Positions 36,701 through 45,416 of a stretch of DNA of 64,000 bases are shown piece after piece. The notes beneath the pieces were generated by a model. That model saw only the letters and a program-made list of their open reading frames with translations, did no database searches and was not told the DNA's origin. Position 1 is the stretch's first letter. Each line of letters starts with the position of its first letter. Origin of the DNA: Treponema_C sp050320395 (GTDB taxonomy: Bacteria > Spirochaetota > Spirochaetia > Treponematales > Treponemataceae). Both the position numbers and the translations under genes were made by a program. The stretch is from positions 1,612,001 through 1,676,000 of the forward strand of contig NZ_CP144459.1 in assembly GCF_050320395.1 (NCBI RefSeq), written 5' to 3'.

Positions 36701-39700
36701 AGCTTCCGCATTATGCGGTCAAACATCCGGCCGTTATCGGCATGGTTTTATGCGCCGCAATTGTATTCGGCTTTGTTTCTCTAAGCGGTATGAATGTCGC
36801 CTTTATGGGAGAACTGTCTCTTCCGTCGGTGGCGGTCATAACCGTCTATCCGGGAGCGGGTGCCGAAGATGTGGAACGCGAAGTAACCGATGTTTTGGAA
36901 GAAGATTTTGTAACCCTAAGCGGCTTAAAAAATATAACAAGTTCTTCAAAAGATTCGGTCAGTCTTATAACGCTATTTTTTCAGGACGGTACAGACCCCT
37001 ATGAGCGCTTGGCGGAAGTAAGAAACCGTATCAACAAAAAAACGGAAGATTTACCCGAAGGAATCCGCGGTATTCCCGACGCCCTTGTAGGAGGAGATGA
37101 AATGCTGCCCGTTATAAGCTTTTCCGTATCGGGCGGAAGAGATACGGGACAACTTGCAGAGTACATAGCGGAAACGCTCAAACCGCGCTTAAGCGCTATA
37201 GCGGGCGTTTCACAAGTGCAGACCGTAGGCGGCGAAAAGCTCAGGCTGAATATAAAACTGCGTACCGACGATGCCAATGCAAAAAACATTCCCGTAAGCC
37301 GCGTCTACGAAGCGATTCGCCGCTCAAACGTACAGCTTCCGGCAGGAAAAGCGGATTACGAAACGCGCAATATAGATTTACGCTATGACGGCTCTTTTGA
37401 ATCGATACGGGACATGGAAAACCTGATTGTCGGAGCCGGAGACAACAATGTCCCGATACGCTTAAAGGATATAGCGGATATTTTTCTCGGTTATCCCGAA
37501 AGCGACGTAAAGGTTTCCGACGGGGCAAGGGATATTATCGTTATCGATGTAAAAAAACGCAGCAATGCAAACGTTATGCGGATTGCAAAAAAAGTAAAAC
37601 AAATTATCCGCGAAGCCGAAGCCGATACGGGAGACGCGGTCGGTTACGATATTATAAGCGACGACAGCCGCACGGTAAAAGCGTCGATAAAAACCGTCAT
37701 TTACTCGGGTATTACGGGTATTGTTATGGCGGTTGTTATGCTTGTGCTTTTTTTACAGGATGCGCGCTCCACCCTCATTATAGGCTTATCGATACCCCTT
37801 TCTTTGGTTATGACCCTCATCGGTATGAAACTTGCGGGAATCGGCATAAATCTTATGAGTCTTTCGGGAATGGTGGTGTCGCTCGGCATGACAGTCGACG
37901 CTTCAATCGTTATGATTGAACAAATATACCGTTATTACACATCCGGTTATACAATTGAAGATGCCGTATGTAAGGGCGCGGACGAAGTGGGAGCTTCCGT
38001 ATTTGCCGGCGCGGCCACAACCCTTGTTGTTTTTTTACCCATAGCCCTTTTAAAAGGTCTTATAGGTATGATGTTACGGGATGTGGCGCTTACACTCATC
38101 TTTGCAATCAGCGCATCTTTATGTACCGCTCTTGTTGCCGTTCCTTTTTTTATGAAGGTTCTTTTAAACAAAACGGCCGTAAAAGAAAAAAAACTTTCAC
38201 GCTTTAACCGGACAATCACCCTGTTTGAGCGATTGTATGCCCGTGCGCTCAAAAAAGCTTTAAATAAATCCCGCCTTGTTGTTTCGGCAGCGGCCCTTAT
38301 CCTTGTACTTACCTTTTTTTTAATAAAACTTCTCGGTATAACCTTTATACCGGTTACGGATAATTCCGATTATTATGCCTCCTTTACCTTTCCGGCCGGA
38401 CAAAACCTTGAAACCACCCGAAAAGAACTGGAAAAGGCGCAGCGGATTATTGCCGAAAATATTCCCCATGTGGAAAAAGTTGTGCTTTACGCGGGGCAAA
38501 CCGATAACTTTATTTCGGCTTCCGCTGCGGAAAACGAAGGCTATGCCCGTATTATCCTCAAACCCGCCTCAAAACGCAAAGAAAAAATACCGAGCCTGAT
38601 TTTAAAAACACAGCACCTTCTTTCGTCCTTAATTCCCGATGCGCAAATCAGGGTAACAAACGGAGGCTTTGACCGCTTATTGGGCTTTGTTGCAGGCGGA
38701 GGCGGCTTCGGTATAAGTTTGCAAGGAAGCAATACGAATGAACTTTATGCCGAAGCTTTACGCTTACGGAATTTTTTGGAAAAAGACCCGGAAACACTGA
38801 GCGTATCAATCGATATGAACTTCGACGCCGCCACCCTTGTATTGGATATGAACCGCGACTATTTGAACGCTTTGGGCGTAAGCAGTTATGAGGCCGGCCT
38901 TACCGCGGCGATTTTATTCCGCGGAACCGATGCGGGACAATTCCGCGACCGAACAAGCGGAAAAACGTACGATATCCGCCTTTTTTCGGATATAAAGGAC
39001 AATCCCCTTGACGAAAAAACTTTATCGAATGTCCGCGTACAAAGCCGAAACGGCGGGCTTGTTTCCTTTGCCGCCCTTGCCGATAAAAGAATCGAGCAAA
39101 ATATTTCGTCCGTCAACCGAAAAAACCGCATAAAAACGGTAACCGTATCGGCGGTTTTGGTAAACGAAGATACCTCGGGCGTAAATAAGCGCTTGCGTGC
39201 ATACCTGAATAAAAACCCGCTAAAAAAGGGCATCCGTGCCGATTCAAGCGGTATTATGGAACTTTTGGAAGATTCGATTCCGCGCATGATTAAGGCCCTG
39301 CTTATCGCATGTTTTGCGGTATATGCGGTTATGGTTATTCAATTCGAACGGTTCAGGCAGCCGCTTTTGGTTATGGTATCGATTCCCTTTTCGCTTATCG
39401 GCGTTACCTTCGGTCTTTTGTCCTTCGGCTCAAGCATCAGTTTAATGGCCCTCATGGGTATCGTTTCTCTTTCCGGCATTGTCGTAAACAACGGCATTAT
39501 ACTCATCGATTATATCAACCTGCTGCGTAAAACCGACAATACCGCGGCTGCGAAAGTACAGGGGACAAAAAAAGACGCCCTGCTGCACGAAAATGCTCTG
39601 CAGCTTAAAGAAATTATTATACGTGCATCCTCAAGCCGCCTTCGCCCCATCCTTATGACAACCCTTACCACCGTTTTCGGAGTTATTCCTATGGCCTTTT

Positions 39701-39840
39701 CCCGCGGTGAAGGCTCGGAAGTATATGCATCCCTTGCCCAAGCTATTGCAGGCGGCTTATGCGCCTCAACCCTTATAACCCTTTTTATAATACCGGTACT
39801 GTATTACATGACGGAAAAAAATGCGGCTAATCCCAATTGA
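36697..39840 (+). CDS. RND-family efflux transporter (AcrB/HAE1-like)
   Basis: Proton-driven inner-membrane exporter, 1047 aa, with the two-repeat RND plan: TM1 then a large periplasmic loop (ITVYPGAGAEDVEREVTDVLEE), TM2-6 at about residues 335-480 with SGMVVSLGMTVDASIVMIEQIYR (the intramembrane Asp of the proton relay), a second periplasmic loop, and TM8-12 with LMGIVSLSGIVVNNGIILIDYI and LRPILMTTLTTVFGVIPMAF. Substrate unknown. Probably controlled by the divergent TetR protein. Confidence 0.94.
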   Translation: MKLPHYAVKHPAVIGMVLCAAIVFGFVSLSGMNVAFMGELSLPSVAVITVYPGAGAEDVEREVTDVLEEDFVTLSGLKNITSSSKDSVSLITLFFQDGTDPYERLAEVRNRINKKTEDLPEGIRGIPDALVGGDEMLPVISFSVSGGRDTGQLAEYIAETLKPRLSAIAGVSQVQTVGGEKLRLNIKLRTDDANAKNIPVSRVYEAIRRSNVQLPAGKADYETRNIDLRYDGSFESIRDMENLIVGAGDNNVPIRLKDIADIFLGYPESDVKVSDGARDIIVIDVKKRSNANVMRIAKKVKQIIREAEADTGDAVGYDIISDDSRTVKASIKTVIYSGITGIVMAVVMLVLFLQDARSTLIIGLSIPLSLVMTLIGMKLAGIGINLMSLSGMVVSLGMTVDASIVMIEQIYRYYTSGYTIEDAVCKGADEVGASVFAGAATTLVVFLPIALLKGLIGMMLRDVALTLIFAISASLCTALVAVPFFMKVLLNKTAVKEKKLSRFNRTITLFERLYARALKKALNKSRLVVSAAALILVLTFFLIKLLGITFIPVTDNSDYYASFTFPAGQNLETTRKELEKAQRIIAENIPHVEKVVLYAGQTDNFISASAAENEGYARIILKPASKRKEKIPSLILKTQHLLSSLIPDAQIRVTNGGFDRLLGFVAGGGGFGISLQGSNTNELYAEALRLRNFLEKDPETLSVSIDMNFDAATLVLDMNRDYLNALGVSSYEAGLTAAILFRGTDAGQFRDRTSGKTYDIRLFSDIKDNPLDEKTLSNVRVQSRNGGLVSFAALADKRIEQNISSVNRKNRIKTVTVSAVLVNEDTSGVNKRLRAYLNKNPLKKGIRADSSGIMELLEDSIPRMIKALLIACFAVYAVMVIQFERFRQPLLVMVSIPFSLIGVTFGLLSFGSSISLMALMGIVSLSGIVVNNGIILIDYINLLRKTDNTAAAKVQGTKKDALLHENALQLKEIIIRASSSRLRPILMTTLTTVFGVIPMAFSRGEGSEVYASLAQAIAGGLCASTLITLFIIPVLYYMTEKNAANPN

Positions 39841-39849
39841 CCGGGTGCT

Positions 39850-40943
39850 TTATAATTTTTCTATCTCCGCTTCCGAAAGACCGGTAACCTGCACTATTTT
39901 TTGACTTGAATCGCCGAGCTGCTTTAATATGCGTGCAGTTTCCAGAGCTTTTTGCCGGGCACCTTCGGCACGGCCGATTGCTTTGCCTTCTTCTCTGCCT
40001 TCGGCACGTTCATCGGCAAGGATATCGTAATAGTGCTGTGTGGATAATTCCCGGGCAATACGCCGCTCTTCTTCGGTTACTCTGCATAATGTCGCTTCCG
40101 CCATTTCCAAGCCCTCCTCCAGTGTACACAGTTTTTTAAGCATACCGCTTTGTTTGTCTTTCGCGTAGTTGCTCAAAAACCGTATCCAAAAATCCTTTGC
40201 CGTGTAATCCGCGATATCCTTACTCATAGTATAGCCGATAAGTTCGTTTAACGCAACAAAAGGAAGAGAGGAGATATCGTTCATAAAGATGCATTTTGCC
40301 GATGCGCTCGGACACACGCTCAAAAAGGCTTCCGCGCTTCGCTTGTGCAGATTTTTTTGCGCGCGCTGTCCACGCTTCGGCACCTGCTTCATCTAATATC
40401 TAAACGTATACCTCGTTTCTTTTTTTGCATACCGCCATGGAGGGCGACAAAGGCTATATATCCCCAAGTTTCGCTTGCGAAACTTGAAGCTAAAAATCGT
40501 ACAGGACGTACGATTTTTAGCAACGGTACGTGCAAGGTAGAGCTGATTTCTGCGCGGAATGAAAGATTTCCAAAACTGCTGCATTTCAATGTTCACGATA
40601 AGGCCGTTGTCGGTTTTCTGAAATGTACAGAAGGTGTGCGGCATGAACCCGACCCGCAAAAAGGCTTCCGCGCTTCGCTTGTGCAGAATTTTTTGCGGGC
40701 ACGGAACCACAGCCGCACACCTTGTATGTATATTTCATAAGCAACATAGTATTATTTATGTCCGTGCCTTCTACTTTACCGACCGTACAGGGATGTACGA
40801 TAAAACAGTATTTAAGCCGGTTTCGTATGCGAAACCGGAGTTGAAAATCGGGCAGGGAGGCACGATTTTCAAACTTTAAACACCCAGTCGGTTTTGGGGT
40901 TTAAGATTTCCGGTTTATTCTCTGTCTGTTTGGTCTTTGTCAT
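39850..40943 (-). pseudogene. Rpn-family PD-(D/E)XK nuclease/transposase, split by repeats
   Basis: Two separated ends of one gene. The N-terminus starts at ATG 40943 with GGAGG upstream and reads KPEILNPKTDWVFKV, a typical opening of Rpn (PDDEXK_2) proteins, then hits a TGA at 40871-40869. The C-terminal about 145 residues (about 40285 down to 39850) read FVALNELIGYTMSKD, KDFWIRFLSNYAKDKQSGMLKKL, then a Glu/Gly/Arg-rich repeat (RAEGREEGKAIGRAEG) and VTGLSEAEIEKL, a typical Rpn ending. The core nuclease domain is missing, replaced by the hairpin repeats of 40321-40872. The open frame to 40392 includes about 35 residues translated from those repeats. Not functional. Confidence 0.75.
40321..40872. 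repeat. Paired-hairpin repeats and 40-bp direct repeats inside the Rpn gene
   Basis: Two copies of a 40-bp sequence (40321-40360 and 40657-40696, 39 of 40 identical) flank the first of two double-hairpin modules. Module 1: AAGTTTCG/CGAAACTT (40466-40485), then a perfect 14-bp stem with loop AGGAC (40489-40521). Module 2: CCGGTTTCG/CGAAACCGG (40817-40838), then TTGAAAATCG/CGATTTTCAA (40841-40872). The two modules keep the same order and core but differ in paired bases. The end of module 2 coincides with the point where the Rpn N-terminus breaks off. No coding gene is supported in this stretch. Confidence 0.7.
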
Positions 40944-41035
40944 GCTTAACCTCCATATATATTATTAGGTTTGGTTGACAAAAAAAAACACTATTTACGA
41001 GAAAAAATGCACCTTTTTAATTAACCGCAAAGAAC

Positions 41036-41113
41036 GTACAAAATCAAGCCCATATATATAAAAAAAAGCGCCCCGTGCGGGAAACCGCAGGAGCGCTTTA
41101 AGGGTGCCGGCCG
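41036..41113. repeat. 78-bp direct repeat, left copy (flanks HigBA remnant)
   Basis: Identical over 78 bp to 41597-41674. It carries an intrinsic terminator for the minus strand. With its partner it brackets a 561-bp unit holding the decayed toxin-antitoxin pair. Confidence 0.9.
41060..41099 (-). terminator. Intrinsic terminator downstream of the antitoxin
   Basis: Minus-strand hairpin AGCGCTCCTGCGG / CCGCACGGGGCGCT with GAAA-type loop and one bulge, followed by an eight-T run. Part of the 78-bp repeat and correctly placed after the antitoxin stop at 41129. Confidence 0.75.
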
Positions 41114-41128
41114 GTCATTTCTTTGAGC

Positions 41129-41404
41129 TTATCGAGAGGCGGCAATCGGCTGCAAACTGTATCCCAGTTCACGAAGTACGGATAAAAGTGTTTTTACCTT
41201 CACATTTTCGGCATTACCGGTACGAAGATTTTGGACAGTCGTGGGAGAAACTTGAGCACGTGCGGCAAGCTCGCGAACAGTTAAATCCGAACGCTGCATT
41301 TGCTCACATAAGAATTCCGATATAAGAAATTCCTCGTATCCTCGTTCAAAATCCGCTTTCCATTTGGAATCTTTCATCATACGGTCAAATGTAGTCTGAG
41401 TCAT
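41129..41404 (-). CDS. HigA-like XRE antitoxin
   Basis: Encodes 91 aa. The C-terminal half is an XRE helix-turn-helix: LTVRELAARAQVSPTTVQNLRTGNAENVKVKTLLSVLRELGYSL. The N-terminal part (GYEEFLISEFLCEQM) is typical of HigA-type antitoxins paired with Gp49/HigB toxins. It would bind the toxin and repress its own promoter. The ATG overlaps the end of the toxin remnant, with AAGGAGG upstream. The protein looks intact although its toxin is truncated. Confidence 0.85.
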   Translation of the reverse strand: MTQTTFDRMMKDSKWKADFERGYEEFLISEFLCEQMQRSDLTVRELAARAQVSPTTVQNLRTGNAENVKVKTLLSVLRELGYSLQPIAASR

Positions 41405-41573
41405 AATAGCTTCCCTCCTTGATGCGCTTCAGATAATTTACAAGATGAAAGAATTTTTGCTGTTCCGCAGCCGAACAGTTATTAAAAAATGAGAGAGCTT
41501 GGCTTTCACCATTGGCGGCAAAATACCACTCGATTGTGAATTTTTGCCCCGTATAAGCCGCATATTCTTTCAT
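41385..41573 (-). pseudogene. HigB/Gp49-like toxin, C-terminally truncated
   Basis: Encodes 62 aa. KFTIEWYFAANGESQALSFF and CSAAEQQKFFHLVNYLKRI match the N-terminal half of phage-derived Gp49/HigB mRNA-cleaving toxins, which are normally about 105-120 aa. The last residues (KEGSYYDSDYI) are simply the translated ribosome site and start of the antitoxin gene. So a deletion removed the catalytic C-terminal half and joined the remaining part directly to the antitoxin. Toxin activity is unlikely. Confidence 0.75.
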
Positions 41574-41579
41574 AGACTT

Positions 41580-41608
41580 ATTGTAACACTACAACGGTAC
41601 AAAATCAA
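41580..41608 (-). promoter_or_regulatory. Promoter of the HigBA remnant
   Basis: Minus strand TTGATT (41608-41603) and TACAAT (41585-41580), 17-bp spacer, ending 7 bp before the toxin start. The -35 hexamer lies inside the right 78-bp repeat and the -10 outside it. Confidence 0.55.
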
Positions 41609-41674
41609 GCCCATATATATAAAAAAAAGCGCCCCGTGCGGGAAACCGCAGGAGCGCTTTAAGGGTGCCGGCCG
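41597..41674. repeat. 78-bp direct repeat, right copy
   Basis: Perfect copy of 41036-41113. This copy sits 63 bp beyond the secF stop and provides that operon's terminator, suggesting it is the ancestral position. Confidence 0.9.
41621..41660 (-). terminator. Intrinsic terminator of the yajC-secD-secF operon
   Basis: Same hairpin plus T-run as at 41060-41099, within the right 78-bp repeat, about 77 bp downstream of the secF stop at 41737. Confidence 0.75.
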
Positions 41675-41736
41675 AAAACTTCAAAATTCAGCTTCGGGAC
41701 GGCAGTAACCGGTTTTTACAACTTACGGAGTTTGAC

Positions 41737-42966
41737 TTACACGCTCAAAACACCGGACGGAGCTTTTTTTTCTTCGTCGGAAGGCTTCCAATTACGCCGC
41801 ACAAGGGCAATAAAGGCGCCGGCAATCATAATGGTCGAATAGACGCCGGAAACCATACCTACCATTAAGGCAAGGGCGAATTCCTTCATAGCACCCGAAG
41901 TAAAAATATAGAGGGCCGCAACCGCCAAAAGCGTGGTAACGGTTGTTATAACGGTACGCCCCAAAATTTCGGTTTGTGAAATATCCAAAATTTCGGTAAA
42001 TTCGGTAACCTTAACCGTTTTAATGTTTTCGCGCACGCGGTCCAATACAACGATGGTATCGTTGATTGAATAACCGATAATCGTCAGGATTGCCGCAATC
42101 ATCGTAGAGTTCATTTCAAGCCCCGTCCAGGCAACAAAGGCAAGCATAATAAGGGCGTCATGCGTAATAGCCAACACCGCGCCGAGGGCAAAATCCCAGC
42201 GGAAGCGGACGGTCGAATAAAGCCAAATCAACAAAAGGGTTGCGGCGACCAACAGTACGGATTGAACGACAAGGCTCGAAGAAAACTGAGAGCCGATAAA
42301 GTCCGTTTTGATAACGGCAAAATTATCCGCGCCGAAAGCCGAAGTTAAAGCTGCGGCAATTGAAGCTTGAATCTTTTTACTCGCTTCCGGATCCGAGCCG
42401 TCATCTCCCGCACGGATTTGAAAGAGATTTTCTTTTTCATCGCCTATCATCTTGACCGATACGTCTTTCATTGAAGAAAGGGCGGCGCGTACTTCGTCCA
42501 CCGTATAGTTGCGCGTATTTTCGCCTATATAGTGCAGGCGGTAAGGCGTATCTCCCAAAAGCGAAGAAGCTTCCGAATCGCCGAAAATACCGACCGCGGA
42601 TTGCGAAGGCGAAGAGCGGACTACGGCCGTAATACCTTCAACCCGATTCAAAACGGCGGCAACTTCACCTACGGTGCGGTTGTCTACATAGCGTATTTCG
42701 TGAGCGGTGTTTTCGGCACCCGCGCCGCTTACAACCAGGGTTAAGCCTATACTCGAGGCTTTAACGGTTACATTTGCCGGCCCCTTATAGCTTAATTCCA
42801 ATGCGGCGGGGGCAATTGCAACGTCTTCAATTAAACCGGCTTTAAACTCGATACCGAGATTTAAGCCCTTGGTAACCAGGGCGTAGACACCGGATAAAAT
42901 AAGAGCGGCGCTTATAATAACGCAGGGAACAAAGCCCTTGCTGAAACGAATGATTTTTTTGCTCAT
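41737..42966 (-). CDS. secF: Protein translocase subunit SecF
   Basis: Six-TM partner of SecD that uses the proton gradient to pull proteins out of the Sec channel. It is 409 aa, long for SecF because the periplasmic P1-like loop (about residues 40-225) is expanded. Signatures: FSKGFVPCVIISAALILSGVY, GIEFKAG, then SINDTIVVLDRVREN and SQTEILGRTVITTVTTLLAVAALY in the TM4-6 region. Overlaps the end of secD by four bases. Confidence 0.95.
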   Translation of the reverse strand: MSKKIIRFSKGFVPCVIISAALILSGVYALVTKGLNLGIEFKAGLIEDVAIAPAALELSYKGPANVTVKASSIGLTLVVSGAGAENTAHEIRYVDNRTVGEVAAVLNRVEGITAVVRSSPSQSAVGIFGDSEASSLLGDTPYRLHYIGENTRNYTVDEVRAALSSMKDVSVKMIGDEKENLFQIRAGDDGSDPEASKKIQASIAAALTSAFGADNFAVIKTDFIGSQFSSSLVVQSVLLVAATLLLIWLYSTVRFRWDFALGAVLAITHDALIMLAFVAWTGLEMNSTMIAAILTIIGYSINDTIVVLDRVRENIKTVKVTEFTEILDISQTEILGRTVITTVTTLLAVAALYIFTSGAMKEFALALMVGMVSGVYSTIMIAGAFIALVRRNWKPSDEEKKAPSGVLSV

Positions 42967-44732
42967 TTTTTAATCCCCCAACCGATATAAATCTTCTCCC
43001 GATGCAAGGCTTGCGTGCCGAAGTCGAATATAAGGCGGGAAACAAAGAGAGCGGTAAATACCGACGAAAAGACGCCGATTGCCAAACTGACGGCAAAGCC
43101 CTGTATGGGCCCCGTACCCAGCTGCGACAAAAACAGAGCTGCAATAAAGGTGGTTATATTCGAGTCCATAACCGCCCAAAAGGCACGGTCAAAACCCGCA
43201 TTGACGGCGGCCGCACGGGTTTTACCCAAGCGCAGTTCATCACGGATACGCTCAAAGATAACGACATTCGCGTCTACCGCCATACCGATGGTTAAAATCA
43301 TACCCGCAATACCGGGAAGGGTTATCGTAAGACCGAAGGCCGACAAAATACTGAACATCATAAAAAGGTTTAATATTTGTGCAACAACGGCGTTAATACC
43401 GGCCCCCGTGTACCACACAAGCATAAAGACCAGCACGAGCGATAAGCCGAACAACACGGCCTTAACGCCCTGACGGATTAATTGTTCACCCAAAGAAGCG
43501 CCGACAACCTGCTGGCTTTCCACCGTAAGGGGAACGCTCAGCCATGCGGTTTGCAGTACTTTTTGTAAATTCTGCGCTTCTTCCACGCCGAAACCCGAAA
43601 TCGCAACGTTTCCGCCGGGAATGGCTTCATTTATGCGCGCATAGGATTTAACCTTATCGTCGGACACGATGGCCAAAAAGTCGTCCACGTGGCTTGCCGT
43701 AAACTCGCCGAATATAACCGCACCTTCGGTATCGAGGGTTAAGTGTACTTCCGGTTTTCCGAGCTGACCCGCCCCTACCGTGGCGGCTTTAATATGCTTT
43801 CCGTCGAGGACGGCCTCTTTTTTGACAACCAAATATCCCTCGCGTTCGTCCAAGCCGTAATCGTCTTTTGAATAGAGGCCCAGTACTTCCGTATCGGAAG
43901 GAATAATTGAAGGATTCAAAAGCTTTCCCGAAGCGGTAAAGGTATCGGCCATGTGGGCGGCGTGATACTCGTTAAAGGCCGCAGTCGCCTGCATATCGAC
44001 GAGGCGGATGTTTAAAATACCCTTTCCGAGTATAATCGTATTGATACGGTCGGCTTCGGCCGAACCGGGAAGTTCGATATAGACGCGGTCTTCACCCTGC
44101 TTGCGGATAACCGGCTCGGACAAACCGAAGCGGTCTATACGGCTTCTGAGGGTATCGATAGCCTGCACCATGGCCTGCTCTCTAAAACCGGCCTCATCGT
44201 CGGAGGCAACCGTTCCTTTTTGCGCTTCAAGGGCCGCGTCCAAGTCGGCTTTTACGATAACGCTCATACCGCCGGATAAGTCCAAGCCCAATTTTACCGC
44301 GCGGTTATAGCGGCTTTTTGCCTTTAAAATTTCTTTGCGGTAGCGGTTTTCAAACACCGCGCGTACTTCCGCTTCGGCCTTTACGGCGTCGTCGGTTTCG
44401 TCGGTAAAAATCATCAAAGCTTCGCGGACGGTCATCGGAGAAGAATAGGTTAAGCCGCTTTTTTTATACAGCTTTTTTGCTTCCTTTTCGAGCCATGCAT
44501 ACTCGCTTCCCAATACGGCGGCGCGGTCGGCACGCTGTATGTCTTTAAGAGTGCTTACATCTTTTGCCGCCATAACACTCGAATAATCTTTAATTTTTTC
44601 AAGCGAACTTAAAGCCAAAGCCTGTACTTCCTGCGGCGTCCTTACATACCATGCAAGGGAGGGCCACAAAAAGACAAAACAAAGGGCAATAACCGCAAGA
44701 ATCAGTAAAAAGCGGCTTCTTTTATTCATCAT
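42963..44732 (-). CDS. secD: Protein translocase subunit SecD
   Basis: Encodes 589 aa with TM1 near residue 10, GLDLSGGMSVIVKADL, the periplasmic P1 base (VYIELPGSAEADRI) and head domain, then five TMs with LTLPGIAGMILTIGMAVDANVVIFERIRDELR and FIAALFLSQLGTGPIQGFAVSLAIGVFSS. Works with SecF and YajC in protein export. It lies between yajC and secF. Confidence 0.96.
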   Translation of the reverse strand: MMNKRSRFLLILAVIALCFVFLWPSLAWYVRTPQEVQALALSSLEKIKDYSSVMAAKDVSTLKDIQRADRAAVLGSEYAWLEKEAKKLYKKSGLTYSSPMTVREALMIFTDETDDAVKAEAEVRAVFENRYRKEILKAKSRYNRAVKLGLDLSGGMSVIVKADLDAALEAQKGTVASDDEAGFREQAMVQAIDTLRSRIDRFGLSEPVIRKQGEDRVYIELPGSAEADRINTIILGKGILNIRLVDMQATAAFNEYHAAHMADTFTASGKLLNPSIIPSDTEVLGLYSKDDYGLDEREGYLVVKKEAVLDGKHIKAATVGAGQLGKPEVHLTLDTEGAVIFGEFTASHVDDFLAIVSDDKVKSYARINEAIPGGNVAISGFGVEEAQNLQKVLQTAWLSVPLTVESQQVVGASLGEQLIRQGVKAVLFGLSLVLVFMLVWYTGAGINAVVAQILNLFMMFSILSAFGLTITLPGIAGMILTIGMAVDANVVIFERIRDELRLGKTRAAAVNAGFDRAFWAVMDSNITTFIAALFLSQLGTGPIQGFAVSLAIGVFSSVFTALFVSRLIFDFGTQALHREKIYIGWGIKK

Positions 44733-44752
44733 CTTTTTAAGCTCCGCAGTTT

Positions 44753-45199
44753 TTATTTTTCGGAAGAATTTTCTTCCGCTTTTTTATCTTCTTTTTTTAA
44801 CTTCCCGAATAAGGACTTTTTTTCGCCCTTTTCTTCGGATGCCGCACCGGACGAAGTCCCGGCTCCGGCTCCGCTTGCGGTTCCCTTATCGGCAGCCTTA
44901 TCCGTTATAACCGAAGCGACAGCCGAACGGCTGAATTCGATTTTTGTATTTTCATCGACTTTTACGATAACGGTTTGTTCCTTTGTGGAACTGACGGTAC
45001 CGTGAATACCGCCGATGGTAACGATTTTATCGCCTTTTTTTAAGGCATCAATCATTTTTTGGGTTTCTTTTTGCTTTTTATTTTGGGGCCTGATAATAAA
45101 AACGTAAAAAATAACAAAAATGAGGGCAATGGGTAAAAACATGCTGAGCATGGAACCCTGAGGAGAAGCCGCGGCCTGCAGCAACGACATAACGTACAT
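44753..45199 (-). CDS. yajC: Preprotein translocase subunit YajC
   Basis: Small single-TM accessory protein of SecDF. Start at ATG 45199 with AAGGAAGG 7 bp upstream (an earlier in-frame start lies in the promoter leader); 148 aa. SMLSMFLPIALIFVIFYVFIIRPQNKKQKE is the diagnostic TM plus basic motif, followed by KKGDKIVTIGGIHGTV. The C-terminal 50 residues are an Ala/Gly/Ser then Lys/Glu-rich tail, longer than usual. Confidence 0.94.
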   Translation of the reverse strand: MYVMSLLQAAASPQGSMLSMFLPIALIFVIFYVFIIRPQNKKQKETQKMIDALKKGDKIVTIGGIHGTVSSTKEQTVIVKVDENTKIEFSRSAVASVITDKAADKGTASGAGAGTSSGAASEEKGEKKSLFGKLKKEDKKAEENSSEK

Positions 45200-45240
45200 A
45201 GGGGAAACCTTCCTTATAGATTTAAAAATATGTGTAGTAC

Positions 45241-45269
45241 AGAATACCATAAAACGGCACCGCGGTCAA
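45241..45269 (-). promoter_or_regulatory. Sigma-70-type promoter for yajC-secD-secF
   Basis: Minus strand TTGACC (45269-45264) and TATTCT (45246-45241) with a 17-bp spacer, 41 bp upstream of the yajC start. Confidence 0.65.
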
Positions 45270-45322
45270 GCACGCGCAAGCGCACAGTTGTAAACTTTCC
45301 GCGGCAGTATCGGAAACGATAC

Positions 45323-45353
45323 TTGACAAAACCCCGATGTATGGGGGTATAAT
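45323..45353 (+). promoter_or_regulatory. Sigma-70-type promoter for the outer-membrane barrel gene
   Basis: Perfect TTGACA (45323-45328) and perfect TATAAT (45348-45353) with a 19-bp spacer that contains a run of G. Divergent from the yajC promoter. Confidence 0.6.
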
Positions 45354-45416
45354 TACTATAATATTTACCGCATAAAGGTCCTGCTTATTTTACACTGCAT
45401 TAATAAGGAGATGCAC

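Noticed and set aside
40345..40740. Open frames on both strands over the split Rpn region (131 and 105 aa)
   Set aside because: They run through the hairpins and 40-bp repeats, and HKRSAEAFL recurs only because the repeat recurs; no protein family signature.
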